Source: a bacterium
GTDB lineage: Bacteria > Auribacterota > UBA3054 > JAAYZF01
Assembly: GCA_012514975.1 (NCBI GenBank)
Contig: JAAYZF010000080.1
Span: forward strand, 1 to 40,065
Length of the DNA stretch: 40,065 nt
Direction: 5' to 3'
The notes beneath the pieces are model-generated. The model was not told where the DNA came from. It searched no databases and saw only the letters and a program-made list of their open reading frames with translations. A program made the translations under genes and the position numbers. Position 1 is the stretch's first letter; every line of letters begins with the position of its first letter. Positions 9,301 to 16,937 of the stretch are shown piece after piece.

Positions 9301-12237
9301 GCGCGTGCCGCGCGCGCCGCTGGTGTAGCCTTGCGCATCAGCGTTGATCGCGCTGCCGGCGTCGACCGTGAGCGCGCCCGCGCTGATCGTCACGCCTGCG
9401 CCAGCCCATGCGCCGTTCACCATGCCCGTCGTGCTCCTGCCCTTCAGCACCATGGTCGATGACTGCGTAACGTGAATCAGCCCGTTGACGTTGATGACCG
9501 AGCCGCCGCCGATGATGAGCGTTGCGCCGTTCTCCACCGTGAGCGCGCCGAGCGCCATTGCCGTGTCATCGTCAAGCACGTAGTTCTGCATCACCCGCAG
9601 ATGCATGTCGCCGACCGAGGTGTCGTAGAAGGCTATCGTGCCGACCGCGCCCGGCCGCGTCGTTCCACCCGACACGGTCGAGTTCGTGAACCCCGTGAAA
9701 TCCTCTGTCGCGTAATACACGGCGATGCGCCCGCCGCCGCCCGAGCCGGCATAGGGCGTCCCATCGCCGCCGTTGGCAGTGAAGCGTCCGCCGCCGTTCA
9801 GCGTTGCCGTGCGCACATAGATCGACCCGCCCGCGCCGCCTCCGCAGTCGTGCGCAGTCCCATTCCCGCCGTTGACGCTGATGAGGCCGTCGAGCAGAAG
9901 CGTGTCGGCCACGCTCAGGATGATCGCGCTGCCGCCGTGGCCTGTCGGCGTGCCTTCGTCGCCGCAGCCGCCGCCGGAGCCAAGGTCAATGGGATGGTAC
10001 TGCGAGCCGTACGTCACACCGCCCAGCCCGTCGGCTCCGTTGCCGCCCACGCCGCCATACCCGCCGCCGCCGCCGCCGCTGCCAAAGCCGCGCGCGCCGC
10101 CGCCAAGGCCGCAGCCTGCCGTGCCATGGGCGGTCGAGCGATAGCCTTGTGCGTCGCCGTGCATGCGCGAGCCGGCGCTGATGGTCACATTGCTCGCGCT
10201 GATGACCACGCCGGCGCCGAGCCAGTTGCTGTTGACCATCTCACCGGCATGCCGCCCACCGCAGATCATCGTCGCATTCGAGCCCGTCAGAGAGAGCGAC
10301 CGGGCGACCGTCATTGTCGACCCGCCGCCAACGAACAGCGTGCCCGCGGCAGCCACGGTGATGTCGCCCGCGGTGATGAGCGAGCTTGCCGCGAGCTCGA
10401 CCGAGGCCGTCAGCGGCGCGCCGGCAATGCCGGCCGTCAGGCTCTCGAGCGTCACGACCGAGCCAGTGCCGTAGTCAAACCGGTACGACGGCACGAGCAG
10501 GTGATACTTGCCCGCGCCGAGCGCTGTGTTGAAGAAGCCCAGCGTGCCCGCCTGGCCGTTTCGGCTCAGCGCCCCGCCCGCGCTGGCCGAGTTCGTGAAG
10601 CCGCTGAACGATCCTGTTTCATAGTACACCGCCACACGGCCACCCGAGCCCGCGCCGGCATAGGGCGTGCCGTTGCCGCCGTTCACGCTGAAGCGGCCTG
10701 CGCCGGCAAGCGTCTTCGTATGCACGAGGATCGAGCCGCCCGAGCCGCCGCCGCAATCGTTCGCCGTCCCATTGCCGCCATTGGCGCTGATGACGCCGTC
10801 GAGCGTCAGCGCGCTGCCGACATCAAGGATGATCGCACCGCCGCCATGCCCCGTGGGCGTGCCTTGATCACCGCACCCACCGGCGGAGCCAAGGTCGGCG
10901 GGGAACTCGGACGAACCGTACACGCCGCCGCCGATGCCATCCGCACCGTCGCCGCCGCGGCCGCCATACCCGCCTCCGCCTCCGCCACTGCCAAAGCCCC
11001 TCGCGCCGCCGCCCGGCCCGTTGCCCCGCGTGCCGAGGCCGGCGCTCGTGTAGCCCTGCGCATCAGCGCTCATCACGCAGTTCGTGTCGATGACGATGCT
11101 TCCCGCGTTGATCGTCACGCCCACGCCGGCCCACGCGCCGCTCACCATGCCCGCTGCGTCCCTGCTTTGCAGAATGATGCTCGACGATTCCTTGACATGA
11201 ACCAGCCCGTTGACCGTGATGACCGAGCCGCCGCCGATGGTGAGCGTTGCGCCATTCTCCACATCGAGCTCTCCGAGCGTCAGCATCGTGTTCTCATCCA
11301 TCACATAATTCTGCGTGATGCGCATGATGCCGTTGCTGACTGACGTGTCGACGAACGTGATCGTGCCGACAACGCCCGGCCGCGTGCTGCCGGCCGACAC
11401 CGTCGAGGTGTCGAACCCGGTGAAACTCTCCGCGCCGTAGTACACCGCGATGCGTCCGCCGCCGCCCGCGCCGGCATAGGGTGTCCCGTTGCCGCCGTTG
11501 GCCGTGAAGCGCCCGCTGCCGTTCAGCACCGCCGTGCGCGCGTAGATCGAGCCGCCCGCACCGCCTCCGCAGTCGTGCGCAGTGCCGTTCCCGCCGTTCG
11601 CAGTGACCGTACCGTCGAGCGTGAGCACGCTGCCAACAGTGAGGTTGATCGCGCCGCCGCCATGCCCGGTGGGTGTGCCCTCGTCGCCACAACCGCCGCC
11701 CGAGCCAAGGCCAACCGGCTGGTACTGCGAGTCGCATGTTCCGCCGCCCGCGCCATCCGCACCATCGCCGCCGCGGCCGCCGTGCCCGCCGCCACCGCCG
11801 CCGCTGCCATACCCGCGCGCGCCGCCGCACGGCCCGTTGCCCCGCGTGCCGAGCCCGGCGCTCGTGTACCCTTGCGCATCAGCCGAAATGCGCGACAGCG
11901 CCGACACGGTCACCGTGCCCGCGTTGATCACGACGCCCGCGCCGGCCCACACGCCGCTCACCATCCCCGTCCGGTTCTTCCCCTGGCACAGCACCGTCGT
12001 GTTGCTGCCGGTGACGATGAACGTGCCTGACACGTCAACCGTCGAGCCGCCCGCGATGGACAGCGTCGCACCGTCCTGCACGGTGAGCGAGCCGAGCACA
12101 TAGGTTTCCTCAGCCCACGCCGAGTTCGTGGCAACCACGACCGCGCCGTTCGTCACGTCGCCAACAGCGCTACGCGGCAGAAATGCATAGAGGAATGCGA
12201 ATGCGACAAACAGCAGCACATGACGCACAGGCTTCAT
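328..12237 (-). CDS. Giant secreted protein (~3969 aa): five glycine-rich beta-solenoid-like repeats, right-handed beta-helix-like region, CARDB-like domain, multiple carboxypeptidase-regulatory-like domains, helical insert, DPNDK-type domain, novel C-terminus
   Basis: ORF 328..12264. ATG at 12237 (MKPVRHVLLFVAFAFLYAFLPRSAVG signal peptide) is preceded by GGAGG and is preferred over the ORF-track start. GSGGGGGGxGG motif occurs five times; DPNDKITVGFGPQGWIRPGDTILYTVHYEN near the C-terminus. Confidence 0.9.
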   Translation of the reverse strand: MKPVRHVLLFVAFAFLYAFLPRSAVGDVTNGAVVVATNSAWAEETYVLGSLTVQDGATLSIAGGSTVDVSGTFIVTGSNTTVLCQGKNRTGMVSGVWAGAGVVINAGTVTVSALSRISADAQGYTSAGLGTRGNGPCGGARGYGSGGGGGGHGGRGGDGADGAGGGTCDSQYQPVGLGSGGGCGDEGTPTGHGGGAINLTVGSVLTLDGTVTANGGNGTAHDCGGGAGGSIYARTAVLNGSGRFTANGGNGTPYAGAGGGGRIAVYYGAESFTGFDTSTVSAGSTRPGVVGTITFVDTSVSNGIMRITQNYVMDENTMLTLGELDVENGATLTIGGGSVITVNGLVHVKESSSIILQSRDAAGMVSGAWAGVGVTINAGSIVIDTNCVMSADAQGYTSAGLGTRGNGPGGGARGFGSGGGGGGYGGRGGDGADGIGGGVYGSSEFPADLGSAGGCGDQGTPTGHGGGAIILDVGSALTLDGVISANGGNGTANDCGGGSGGSILVHTKTLAGAGRFSVNGGNGTPYAGAGSGGRVAVYYETGSFSGFTNSASAGGALSRNGQAGTLGFFNTALGAGKYHLLVPSYRFDYGTGSVVTLESLTAGIAGAPLTASVELAASSLITAGDITVAAAGTLFVGGGSTMTVARSLSLTGSNATMICGGRHAGEMVNSNWLGAGVVISASNVTISAGSRMHGDAQGYRSTAHGTAGCGLGGGARGFGSGGGGGGYGGVGGNGADGLGGVTYGSQYHPIDLGSGGGCGDEGTPTGHGGSAIILSVADTLLLDGLISVNGGNGTAHDCGGGAGGSIYVRTATLNGGGRFTANGGDGTPYAGSGGGGRIAVYYATEDFTGFTNSTVSGGTTRPGAVGTIAFYDTSVGDMHLRVMQNYVLDDDTAMALGALTVENGATLIIGGGSVINVNGLIHVTQSSTMVLKGRSTTGMVNGAWAGAGVTISAGALTVDAGSAINADAQGYTSGARGTRGNGPGGGARGYGSGGGGGGYGGNGGNGADGEGGRPYGSGELPTDLGSGGGCGDEGTPTGHGGGAIILNIDAALTLDGAISANGGNGTPNDCAGGSGGSILVRTETLAGSGTFSATGGAGTPYAGAGGGGRVAVYFASSSFQRFTNCTTATGSPRVGATGTIAFFDTSVSSNRMFVYENFVFPQDAKPTFGTVTLDDAATMTIGGGAIIRTYGDFTLAGSNCAVYCLSKNRSAKVNDLWAGKGVRIAASNITVDAGSCISADGLGYTINGLGQQGCGPGGGARGYGSGGGGGGYGGAGGAGAQGAGGAPYGSPDLPADLGSAGGAGDEGTATAHGGGAIMLIANGGMRIDGVVSANGANGVPNDVAGGSGGSLLLSADSLSGTSMITSAGGNGTPYAGAGGGGRIAAYCPAVSFAQSNMLVAGGETRTGEWGTVVITNAPAFLWDTDLDLCHDIEQIGWVVLGMNAYDVVADVTASRNGQTTAIATGAPAYEGISFDTRALADGVYELRVVLRDRVTGVVAGELVRTILVNNSVAWHSGAVTTNETWSAGRVHVVERDAIVSSGARVTVAQDAVVKFAPGTRIVVATGANLDAFGTNEHPVVMTSLRDDAAGGDSNMDGNQSVPQAGDWYGIGIEGTGAFNHNEFVELRYLLTAHAGTLSGSETWLGGYLHRITGDVTVPDGSTLTIEPGAVVKFDSLKNLVVNAGGTLAARGTAAQPIVFTSVNDDSIGGDTNGDGAQSAPAPGDWATIFINGGAGHFDHVSILYGAGTGGGYAWGAGALRTSGGAVLSMANSLVRAAIYEGIHCTGGGAVTISNTVITDTDRAINADGAVVKIVNCTLDNNRIGLRPHGGTINIHNSIISRSAQIAVEGANIIRYCDVWSATNNNGSFTPGVNGNISADPRFRNADAGNYQLNFGSPCIDAADGTIAPPADFMGAPRYTDPRSPHTGVPAPGGAYADIGAFEFVENAESPYDLIVEEVNGPADIAAGGTAVVSWVVRNIGSIAVSGSWHDVIALSPVSPGTWDETHAAGEALSSAVLGPNKTEAFTAIVRVPGGTEGEWRWQVKTNARGEVFEGRNAYNNTTEAAAPSLLTVPALAVGSSIPGVYAGVNEPSWFKVPVAVTQNVTVVLDSAMTNGVCRIYAGYDRMPSVSHFDARSSAFNEPDARIGLSGAAQARTGYLLLMPEALGDSPVFILSAEATGFALSRVLLARAGNAGRATVPLEGGGFAPGMSVRLESGAGQIIASEVTIADATLALAAFDLHGAAPGIYSVVATLDGASSALPNAFTVATGTGGRLMIHTSVPANVRVGRPFTGYLTYGNDGDADISSPLLILRATQGSVQFRQLGDPGAFAQSLSYLGVAQDNPLPAVLRPGSSYTIAFEAKTLGVGAYYVRVSPIPTNDTVAMDYAALYAAITPANPHPLWASAWQYVVSECGPLRGTYVSGLGGAATRAKSFGLDLLSERDILGFMMREADEAVQDAVVRGTVYLGDTNHPLGNVLVLLKDTNEFSTNVYATAAWYDGTFGIRGVQAGAYSLGIDGYEPDEVLHVSVSAPVQGLVAVVSSPVARVSGFVCGDADGRGVLGAVVAARDSVGGRSYHGSAGTNGEYEIRLPGGAYVIDAGAEGWAPAASRGVALSPGQSMVQSFTLVRGATITGAVTISGGGVATNAQVGAMPLALGADWGAWYGGTVAAGDSGAYALGGLIPGTYSVAAMQPGYGSSLPTNIVVSAYTDRLVVDLVLSPGYVLQGTVADADTDAAIAGATVTADAGAFDRALQHTDAAGQFLFGGVPGGLNTVCAAASGYVPSTLDILITSALATVTIDLAPLGSVHGHVSAAGQPLPGMTARLWLQDNAVAETTTDAQGSYVIDGLGDGQYRITMGATPGPVLASHLFTISSAKRHVLYDLEMTNATLITGVVFAPGAAATLADASVYLVKGGDVVATAFSGATGAYTFAVLESGAFSIHAVSGDTIFPPRTNVMVASGQHLSGQDFTAQGDSLDVTVTQSGPPAPISNALVTIRALCDPTSNTLFVSKLTGESGACSFVHVPAGEYRVTAMAEGWAYTQRVAAVSGGAALAIVLEPERSVYGSVLSNASGIANAIVSAASARDGEIISTSGDDAGAYAMPSLPAGVFDVAAVAGDGYVTGLSTNLDTTAYSGLQRNFVLVPGPGAAISGRMVDAQSNAVASALISLKTAAGVAVAITASGGDGAFALRGCPGGTFTLCVCADGYAALRQQITVSAGVAQADCVFDLAQPIAFALWEEEPSAASASMRAGSGSASRFTISWLGFTYGVEDPKVIEDSFNPDQYDFRDAYFRAYEADRICNGVFEAYQECAAAEAQMDRAMKAWKLIYDKLKRENAQNVQDVLWKSAKLAYNIWSFAKGVANLYNVLKSDPSFFVKYPSFQRMFEDVGMQARLSYSHIKNMQPGNILNTLKYVGSQWSGMLTLMKNTLYGSQGQLPVSIAFRINKLISTGIGVTDLLDACKNMNMELADNCFHYLRQQQHWLDALRALHYAYAKLNGAIADCKTGDDNWPDPPPNPPNPPGPVDGGGGGSNAGGDPNDKITVGFGPQGWIRPGDTILYTVHYENVPTATAPAAVVLVTDKLDARLDGSTLCLGQLGFNNVDVALPARITSFKGRADVSTDPNPVDISAGFASETNTLSWRMASVDPVTGGDPEDPLAGFLPPNTTNRIGEGYVTFTIRPKPGLVTGDVITNWARIIFDYNEFMDTPAAVNTIDATAPLSAVASLPDVVRTQTFRVSWAGSDAGSGIASYDVLVSVDGGPFAPWLEQTTNTSAFFTGEFERFYAFYSVARDNVGNIEAAPATADTLAYLLLTVVSEDGGIWKYKHRRKVDVLVGKKIIPQLEAFFANNWRIGMAALDAQTVTNFSGPFRMAGKGASLRKWQYKPAKGAVKDAKIVYVSGKKVNRLVYKMWAPMLATNMVYITPPTNVMMSAGAAGGAVTNNLLGFVLVRGDPGKTTGWQRLVPVEIIEP
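7950..12140 (-). repeat. Five in-frame ~815-910-bp repeats encoding GYxSxGLGTRGNGPGGGARGYGSGGGGGGYGG...DLGSGGGCGDEGTPTGHGGGAI units
   Basis: Glycine tracts near 11790, 10970, 10065, 9250 and 8430; each unit continues with NGGNGTxxDCGGGxGGS and GAGGGGRIAVYY. Confidence 0.85.
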
Positions 12238-12292
12238 GGAACACCTCCTACGGCACCTGCACACAGGATGGGATACTCAACGCAACAGCACT

Positions 12293-12321
12293 AGTATAGC
12301 GCGCGAATCAGCGGATGTCAA
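12293..12321 (-). promoter_or_regulatory. Sigma-70-type promoter for the giant CDS: TTGACA-17 bp-TATACT
   Basis: Reverse complement: TTGACA (12321-12316), 17-bp spacer, TATACT (12298-12293); about 55 bp upstream of the ATG at 12237. Confidence 0.8.
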
Positions 12322-12330
12322 ATCCCAGTC

Positions 12331-12366
12331 CAAATCTGTTGCGCAGACGACCGCGCAGCAGATTTG
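12331..12366. promoter_or_regulatory. 14-bp-arm inverted repeat immediately upstream of the giant-gene promoter
   Basis: CAAATCTGTTGCGC - AGACGACC - GCGCAGCAGATTTG; 13 of 14 pairs match and the exception can be a G-U pair in RNA. Confidence 0.6.
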
Positions 12367-12528
12367 AGAGCCGGGCAGGAGGCGCGTGGGCCTGCGGCAA
12401 CACTGCGTCGGCATAGGGGCGCGCGACGGGCAGCAGGCCGCGACTGCAGTCGTGGCCACCCGCCGCGTCAAGGTGTCAGCATGCATGCTCAGCCCGTATA
12501 TCGGAATCTCATCCCACGTGATGCACGC

Positions 12529-12557
12529 TTGACTTTTCGGCCGCAAGCTAGTATATT
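12529..12557 (+). promoter_or_regulatory. Sigma-70-type promoter TTGACT-17 bp-TATATT
   Basis: TTGACT 12529-12534, 17-bp spacer, TATATT 12552-12557; locally AT-rich; upstream of the CDS at 12614. Confidence 0.7.
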
Positions 12558-12613
12558 ATAATGTACCTTCAAGCGGTGCACCGGTGTACGATAACCATCT
12601 GCCAAGGACGTCC

Positions 12614-15301
12614 ATGAGTACGCTTCATCCCCTCGCAATCGCCAGCACTGTGCTTGTTGCCTGCTCGCTTCCTCTCTGGGCCGATCCTTCCGGCGCCCTG
12701 CATCCGCCGCAGGCGAAACTCTATGTCTCGCCTTCAGCAGGCTATCTTACCACGCAGCCCTCGGTCATGATGTCCATCCACCTCTACGGCGGTGCAACGT
12801 CGGAAGTGCAGATCACCGTGAACAGCATTCCCGTCGCGCCGACCAACGGCATGTACCGCTGCACCGCGGCACTCGAGCCGGGCACGAACACGTTCGCCGT
12901 GCTCGCCTCGACGGCAGCCGGCCCGATCGCGTCGCAAGACGTCTGGTATGTCCGCGTGGCCGCATACGGGCGCGACACCAATGCGCCGACGCTGACAGTC
13001 ACCGTGCCTGACGACAGCCTTGTGACGCCTGAAGCATCGGTGCGCGTTGCCGGAACGGCATCTGATGACTCCGGGTTCGTCGGCGTGTTCGTCAGAGGCG
13101 CCTACGCCGGCGGCGAGGCATTCGAGGCGGATGTGCCCGTGTGGATAGGCACAAACACCATCGACATTTTTGCGGTCGACCCGTGCGGGAACAGGGCGCA
13201 TGTGCGCCGCGCGGTTGTCCGCTTCATCCCGCCGCCCGTCGATGTCGCCCCGCCGGTCATCGTGAACATTGGCCCCAAGAGCGGATACGTGAGCCGGCAG
13301 GAAGCCGTGCGCATGTGGATGAGCGTGACGGACGACGTCGGGGTCGCCAGCGTGACGGTGAACGGCGATGCGGCAGCGTACTCGGGCGCCTGGGTCTACA
13401 CTGCGCTGCTCGCGCAAGGCACGAACACGTTCGACGTGGTCGCCACGGACAAATCCGGCAAGACCGCCGCGCAGTCGGTCTGGTATCTTCGCTACACGCC
13501 GCCTCCGCGCGATACCAATGCCCCTGTGCTCACCGTCGAGGCGCCCGAGGACCTGCTCGTAACGTCCAACGCGTCATGCCTCGTCGCCGGCACTGCCGTT
13601 GACGACTCGGGCATCGCGCTCGTGTACGTAAACGGCAGGCTTCTCGGCACGAATGACTTCGCGGGCTCGCAGCAGCTCTGCATCGGAACGAACACAATCA
13701 CCATCCATGCGCGCGACCTCGCGGGCAACATGGCAAAGGACTTCCGCCGCGTCATCCGCGTCTACGTGCCCGAGCCGGACGTGACGCCGCCAACCGTGCG
13801 CGTCCATCCGGAAAGCGGCCATGCAACCATGATGCCCACGGTGCTCATGAGGATCAGCGCATGGGACAATCGCGGCATCGCGGGCGTCACAGTCAACGGC
13901 GCGGCGGCGGTGCAGAGCAACGCGCTGTGGCTCTACACAGCCGTGCTCGCACCCGTGTCCAACATCTTCGAGGTCATCGCCGCGGACACGAGCGGGAACA
14001 ACGCGACACAGAGCGTGCTCTATCTCTACTTCAACCTCCCGCTGCGCGAGACGAATCCCCCGGTGCTCAACGTCACCGCGCCCGCGGACTGGCTCGAGAC
14101 GCCTGACCGCGTGGTGAGAGTCCAGGGCACCGCGTCGGACGACTCGGGCCCGGTGACCGTCTATATTAGTGGTGTCTCAGCAGGCACGTTCGCCTTTGAC
14201 AGGGAAATGCCTCTGCGCCCGGGTACGAACATCTTCACCATCATCGCGCGCGATGTGTTCGGCAACTGGGCCCGCGAGGTGCGCCGCGTGATATGCGCAT
14301 ACGATGGGCCGCCGACGCTAGCCATCCTCAACACGGACCTGCCGCAGGCGATTCTGGGAAGGTATTACAAGGCCGTGTTAGCCGCAACAGGCGCGGTTGG
14401 CCAGGTGCGCTGGAGAATCACTGATGGCGCGCTGAGCACAGGGCTCGTCTTCATGGCCAACGGGTACATCTACGGCGCGCCGCGCGAAGCAGGCTCGTTC
14501 CCCTTCACCGTCGAGGCGAGCGACTGGTGCCAGACGGCGTCGGCGTCATTCGTCCTTGCCGTAGTGCCCGCGCCGACGAATCCGCACATCGCGAGAACGT
14601 TTTGCGTCGACGGCGCCAGGGCGGCGCCGTACAGCGCCGCGCTCGCGCTCGGCGGCATCAGTGACGCATCGGCATGGACGTTCAGGTCGATTGATCCACT
14701 CCCGCCGGGTATGGCGCTCAGGCAGGACGGCATGATTGAGGGCACACCGTCCGTGCCGGGCGATCACACGATCGCCATGGCGGCGGAGGGGCCTGAAGGC
14801 ACTGCGCGCGGTACAGTGTCACTCCGCGTGGCGGACAGGGCGCAGGACGAACTTGCCGATGTCACGATCCGTTCCATTCGCGCCAGGTGTGGAAGGAAGA
14901 ACTGGATGACGGTGGTCCTGACGTTCACGGCGCCGCTCGATGACGATCCCGGCGCAGGCCCCTGGGCGGTCGGCGTCGGCAACGCAAGCATGACGTTCAC
15001 TCCGCGCGCGTTGCGCGGCTGGGCCGGCGCGTTCCGTTTCTGCGCGCCCGCGGCCTGCGAGCAAGGCGCGAGCGCATGCGGCTGCGCGTACCAGGCTGAC
15101 GATGGCACCGTCAGACTCGCGGTCACAATGTCCGGCGCACAGCTTGCCCGCGCGCTCGGCGTCGATCGTGACGGCGGCACGGCGCCCGCTGCGCTGCCCA
15201 TCGAGATCAACGTCAACGGCCGCATCGGCCATGGCAGCGCCGCCGTCCGGGCCGTTGCGCGCCCCGGCCGGAGCGTGCGGCTGAAGACTGTGGCGCGGTA
15301 G
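12614..15301 (+). CDS. Secreted Ig-like repeat protein (glucodextranase-B-like/bacterial Ig repeats plus He_PIG-like domain), ~895 aa
   Basis: ATG at 12614 (MSTLHPLAIASTVLVACSLPLWA signal peptide) with AAGGA upstream. Three ~540-bp repeats with ASDDSGxVxVxV...GTNxxxIxAxDxxGN; He_PIG-like text 'PPGMALRQDGMIEGTPSVPGDHTIAMAAE'. Confidence 0.85.
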   Translation: MSTLHPLAIASTVLVACSLPLWADPSGALHPPQAKLYVSPSAGYLTTQPSVMMSIHLYGGATSEVQITVNSIPVAPTNGMYRCTAALEPGTNTFAVLASTAAGPIASQDVWYVRVAAYGRDTNAPTLTVTVPDDSLVTPEASVRVAGTASDDSGFVGVFVRGAYAGGEAFEADVPVWIGTNTIDIFAVDPCGNRAHVRRAVVRFIPPPVDVAPPVIVNIGPKSGYVSRQEAVRMWMSVTDDVGVASVTVNGDAAAYSGAWVYTALLAQGTNTFDVVATDKSGKTAAQSVWYLRYTPPPRDTNAPVLTVEAPEDLLVTSNASCLVAGTAVDDSGIALVYVNGRLLGTNDFAGSQQLCIGTNTITIHARDLAGNMAKDFRRVIRVYVPEPDVTPPTVRVHPESGHATMMPTVLMRISAWDNRGIAGVTVNGAAAVQSNALWLYTAVLAPVSNIFEVIAADTSGNNATQSVLYLYFNLPLRETNPPVLNVTAPADWLETPDRVVRVQGTASDDSGPVTVYISGVSAGTFAFDREMPLRPGTNIFTIIARDVFGNWAREVRRVICAYDGPPTLAILNTDLPQAILGRYYKAVLAATGAVGQVRWRITDGALSTGLVFMANGYIYGAPREAGSFPFTVEASDWCQTASASFVLAVVPAPTNPHIARTFCVDGARAAPYSAALALGGISDASAWTFRSIDPLPPGMALRQDGMIEGTPSVPGDHTIAMAAEGPEGTARGTVSLRVADRAQDELADVTIRSIRARCGRKNWMTVVLTFTAPLDDDPGAGPWAVGVGNASMTFTPRALRGWAGAFRFCAPAACEQGASACGCAYQADDGTVRLAVTMSGAQLARALGVDRDGGTAPAALPIEINVNGRIGHGSAAVRAVARPGRSVRLKTVAR

Positions 15302-15323
15302 ATGCGATCGGGTGGATTGTTCA

Positions 15324-15360
15324 CAGCGCGGCAGGGCTGCCTGCCGCGCTGTTCTTTGTT
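15324..15360 (+). terminator. Rho-independent terminator of the Ig-like repeat CDS
   Basis: CAGCGCGGCAG-GGCTGC-CTGCCGCGCTG followed by TTCTTTGTT, 22 bp after the TAG. Confidence 0.85.
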
Positions 15361-15388
15361 GCGTGCCCTGTTCTGACGCGCATGCGCA

Positions 15389-15460
15389 GTGCGGCCTGCC
15401 GCGCAGGCAATGGAGGGCGGCCGTACTCGGCCGCCGCGGTGCGGCCTGCCGCACGGGCAA
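15389..15460. repeat. Two ~22-bp direct repeats GTGCGGCCTGCCGC(G/A)C(A/G)GGCAA, 50 bp apart, flanking an 8-bp-arm palindrome
   Basis: Copies at 15389-15410 and 15439-15460; palindrome GGCGGCCG-TACT-CGGCCGCC at 15416-15435. Confidence 0.75.
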
Positions 15461-15512
15461 CCGGCAGGCGCGTACGCCTTCCCTCCAGACGGCGACAGGC
15501 GCCGCTCCTGGG

Positions 15513-16937
15513 TCAGCGAGCCGTCGCCGCGCTGTGGTAACCGGCGTTCTTGTACCCGGTATCCGCCTTCGGGCCAAAGCCGAGTTCAGCCACTCGAATG
15601 CGGAACTGCGTGACGATGGCGGCATGCTGCCTGTCGTTGATCGCGTTGCGCAACTCGCCCGGGTCGCGTTCGAGATCGAAGAGCACTTCAGGAACATCCT
15701 CGCCGTAATACTGGTATTTCAGCGCGCCCCACTTGATCATGAGGTTCACACCGCCAAACTGCGTGACGGCCTCATCGCGCCACGCCACGTCGCCGCCTCT
15801 CAGCAACGGCACAAGAGAGCGGCTGTCCAGCCCCGCCGGAATGGGCAGCCCGGCCAGGTCGCACAGCGTGGCAAACAGGTCGCACGAACTTACATTGCGC
15901 GACACGACGCGCCCGCCGTCGAACCCGCGCGGCCAGCGGATGATGAGGGGCACGCGGGCGCTGCCCTCGAAGAATTTCTGCTTTTCCCAGATCGCGTGCT
16001 CGCCCAGCATCTCGCCATGGTCGGTCGTGTATACAATGATCCAGTCATCAAGATCCTGGCCGGCAGCCTCAAGGCGGGAAAGGATGCGGCCATAGCGCCG
16101 GTCGCATGCCTCGATGTTCGCATAGTACGCCGCGGTGGCGCGACGGACTTCGCGTTCAGTCACGTCGCCGTCAGGGCCGATGCTGACGATTCCCGGCATG
16201 AAGGGCGATTTGCCCAGCCAGGGATGGTCGAACCGCGCCTGGTTGATGAACGGCCGCACGCGCGGCAGATAGTACTCGAACAATTCCTCCTGCGCCAGGT
16301 ACGGATAATGCGGGTTGCTCAGCCCGAGGTAGAGAACATGGGGACAATGGCCCTGCGGCCTGTCATAGTACGGGTCCGTGAAATACTCGCGGATGGCGTG
16401 CTCCATTCCTGTCGTGGCGTACTCGTCCCACACTTCTGTATGGGGCCCAACGCCGACGCCCGCGCGTCTGATTTCCTTGGCGTCCGACCATTTGCCCTCA
16501 CGCTCCGGGCCGGGCGTGCAGCGGTCGAACTCGGCCTGCACTCGCCCGTCGATGAACCGTGACTCATGGATCAACATGTCGTCCATGCCGATGCGGCGGC
16601 GCCAGCCCTGCATCTGGTCCGCGCCCATGTGATGGAGCTTGCCGCACGCGGTGGTGATGTACGCGTGCTGCGAGAACACGCGCGGCCACGTCATGTAGCC
16701 TGGCGCAAGATCATCGCCATAGCGTTCGCAACGGCACGTGCGCGGCAGTTGGCCGGACATCATAGCCTGGCGGCCGGGCACACAGATCGGCGAAGCGCAG
16801 TACGCATTGCTGAAAACGACGCCCGTCGACGCGAGACGGTCAAGCACGGGCGTGCGTACAATGGCATTGCCCGCGAACCCGGCAACATCAGCGCGGTGCT
16901 CGTCGGACATCAGGAAAAGGATGTGTGGTCGTTTCAC
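15513..16937 (-). CDS. Sulfatase (type I, formylglycine-dependent; choline-sulfatase/arylsulfatase-like)
   Basis: MKRPHILFLMSDEHRADVAGFAG N-terminus; CVPGR fits the CxPxR formylglycine motif; YTTDHGEMLGEH. GTG start at 16937 preceded by GGGAGAG. Confidence 0.93.
   Translation of the reverse strand: MKRPHILFLMSDEHRADVAGFAGNAIVRTPVLDRLASTGVVFSNAYCASPICVPGRQAMMSGQLPRTCRCERYGDDLAPGYMTWPRVFSQHAYITTACGKLHHMGADQMQGWRRRIGMDDMLIHESRFIDGRVQAEFDRCTPGPEREGKWSDAKEIRRAGVGVGPHTEVWDEYATTGMEHAIREYFTDPYYDRPQGHCPHVLYLGLSNPHYPYLAQEELFEYYLPRVRPFINQARFDHPWLGKSPFMPGIVSIGPDGDVTEREVRRATAAYYANIEACDRRYGRILSRLEAAGQDLDDWIIVYTTDHGEMLGEHAIWEKQKFFEGSARVPLIIRWPRGFDGGRVVSRNVSSCDLFATLCDLAGLPIPAGLDSRSLVPLLRGGDVAWRDEAVTQFGGVNLMIKWGALKYQYYGEDVPEVLFDLERDPGELRNAINDRQHAAIVTQFRIRVAELGFGPKADTGYKNAGYHSAATAR

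Noticed and set aside
6463-11343. Long + strand ORFs (999 aa at 6463-9462, 623 aa at 9472-11343) antisense to the giant gene
   Set aside because: Arg/Ala/His/Asp-rich low-complexity translations typical of the antisense of a GC-rich gene; no recognisable domain. The opposite strand has clear domains, signal peptide, RBS and promoter.
8400-11830. GCC/CGC trinucleotide tracts as microsatellites
   Set aside because: They are in-frame glycine codons inside the five protein repeats and are better explained as coding repeats.
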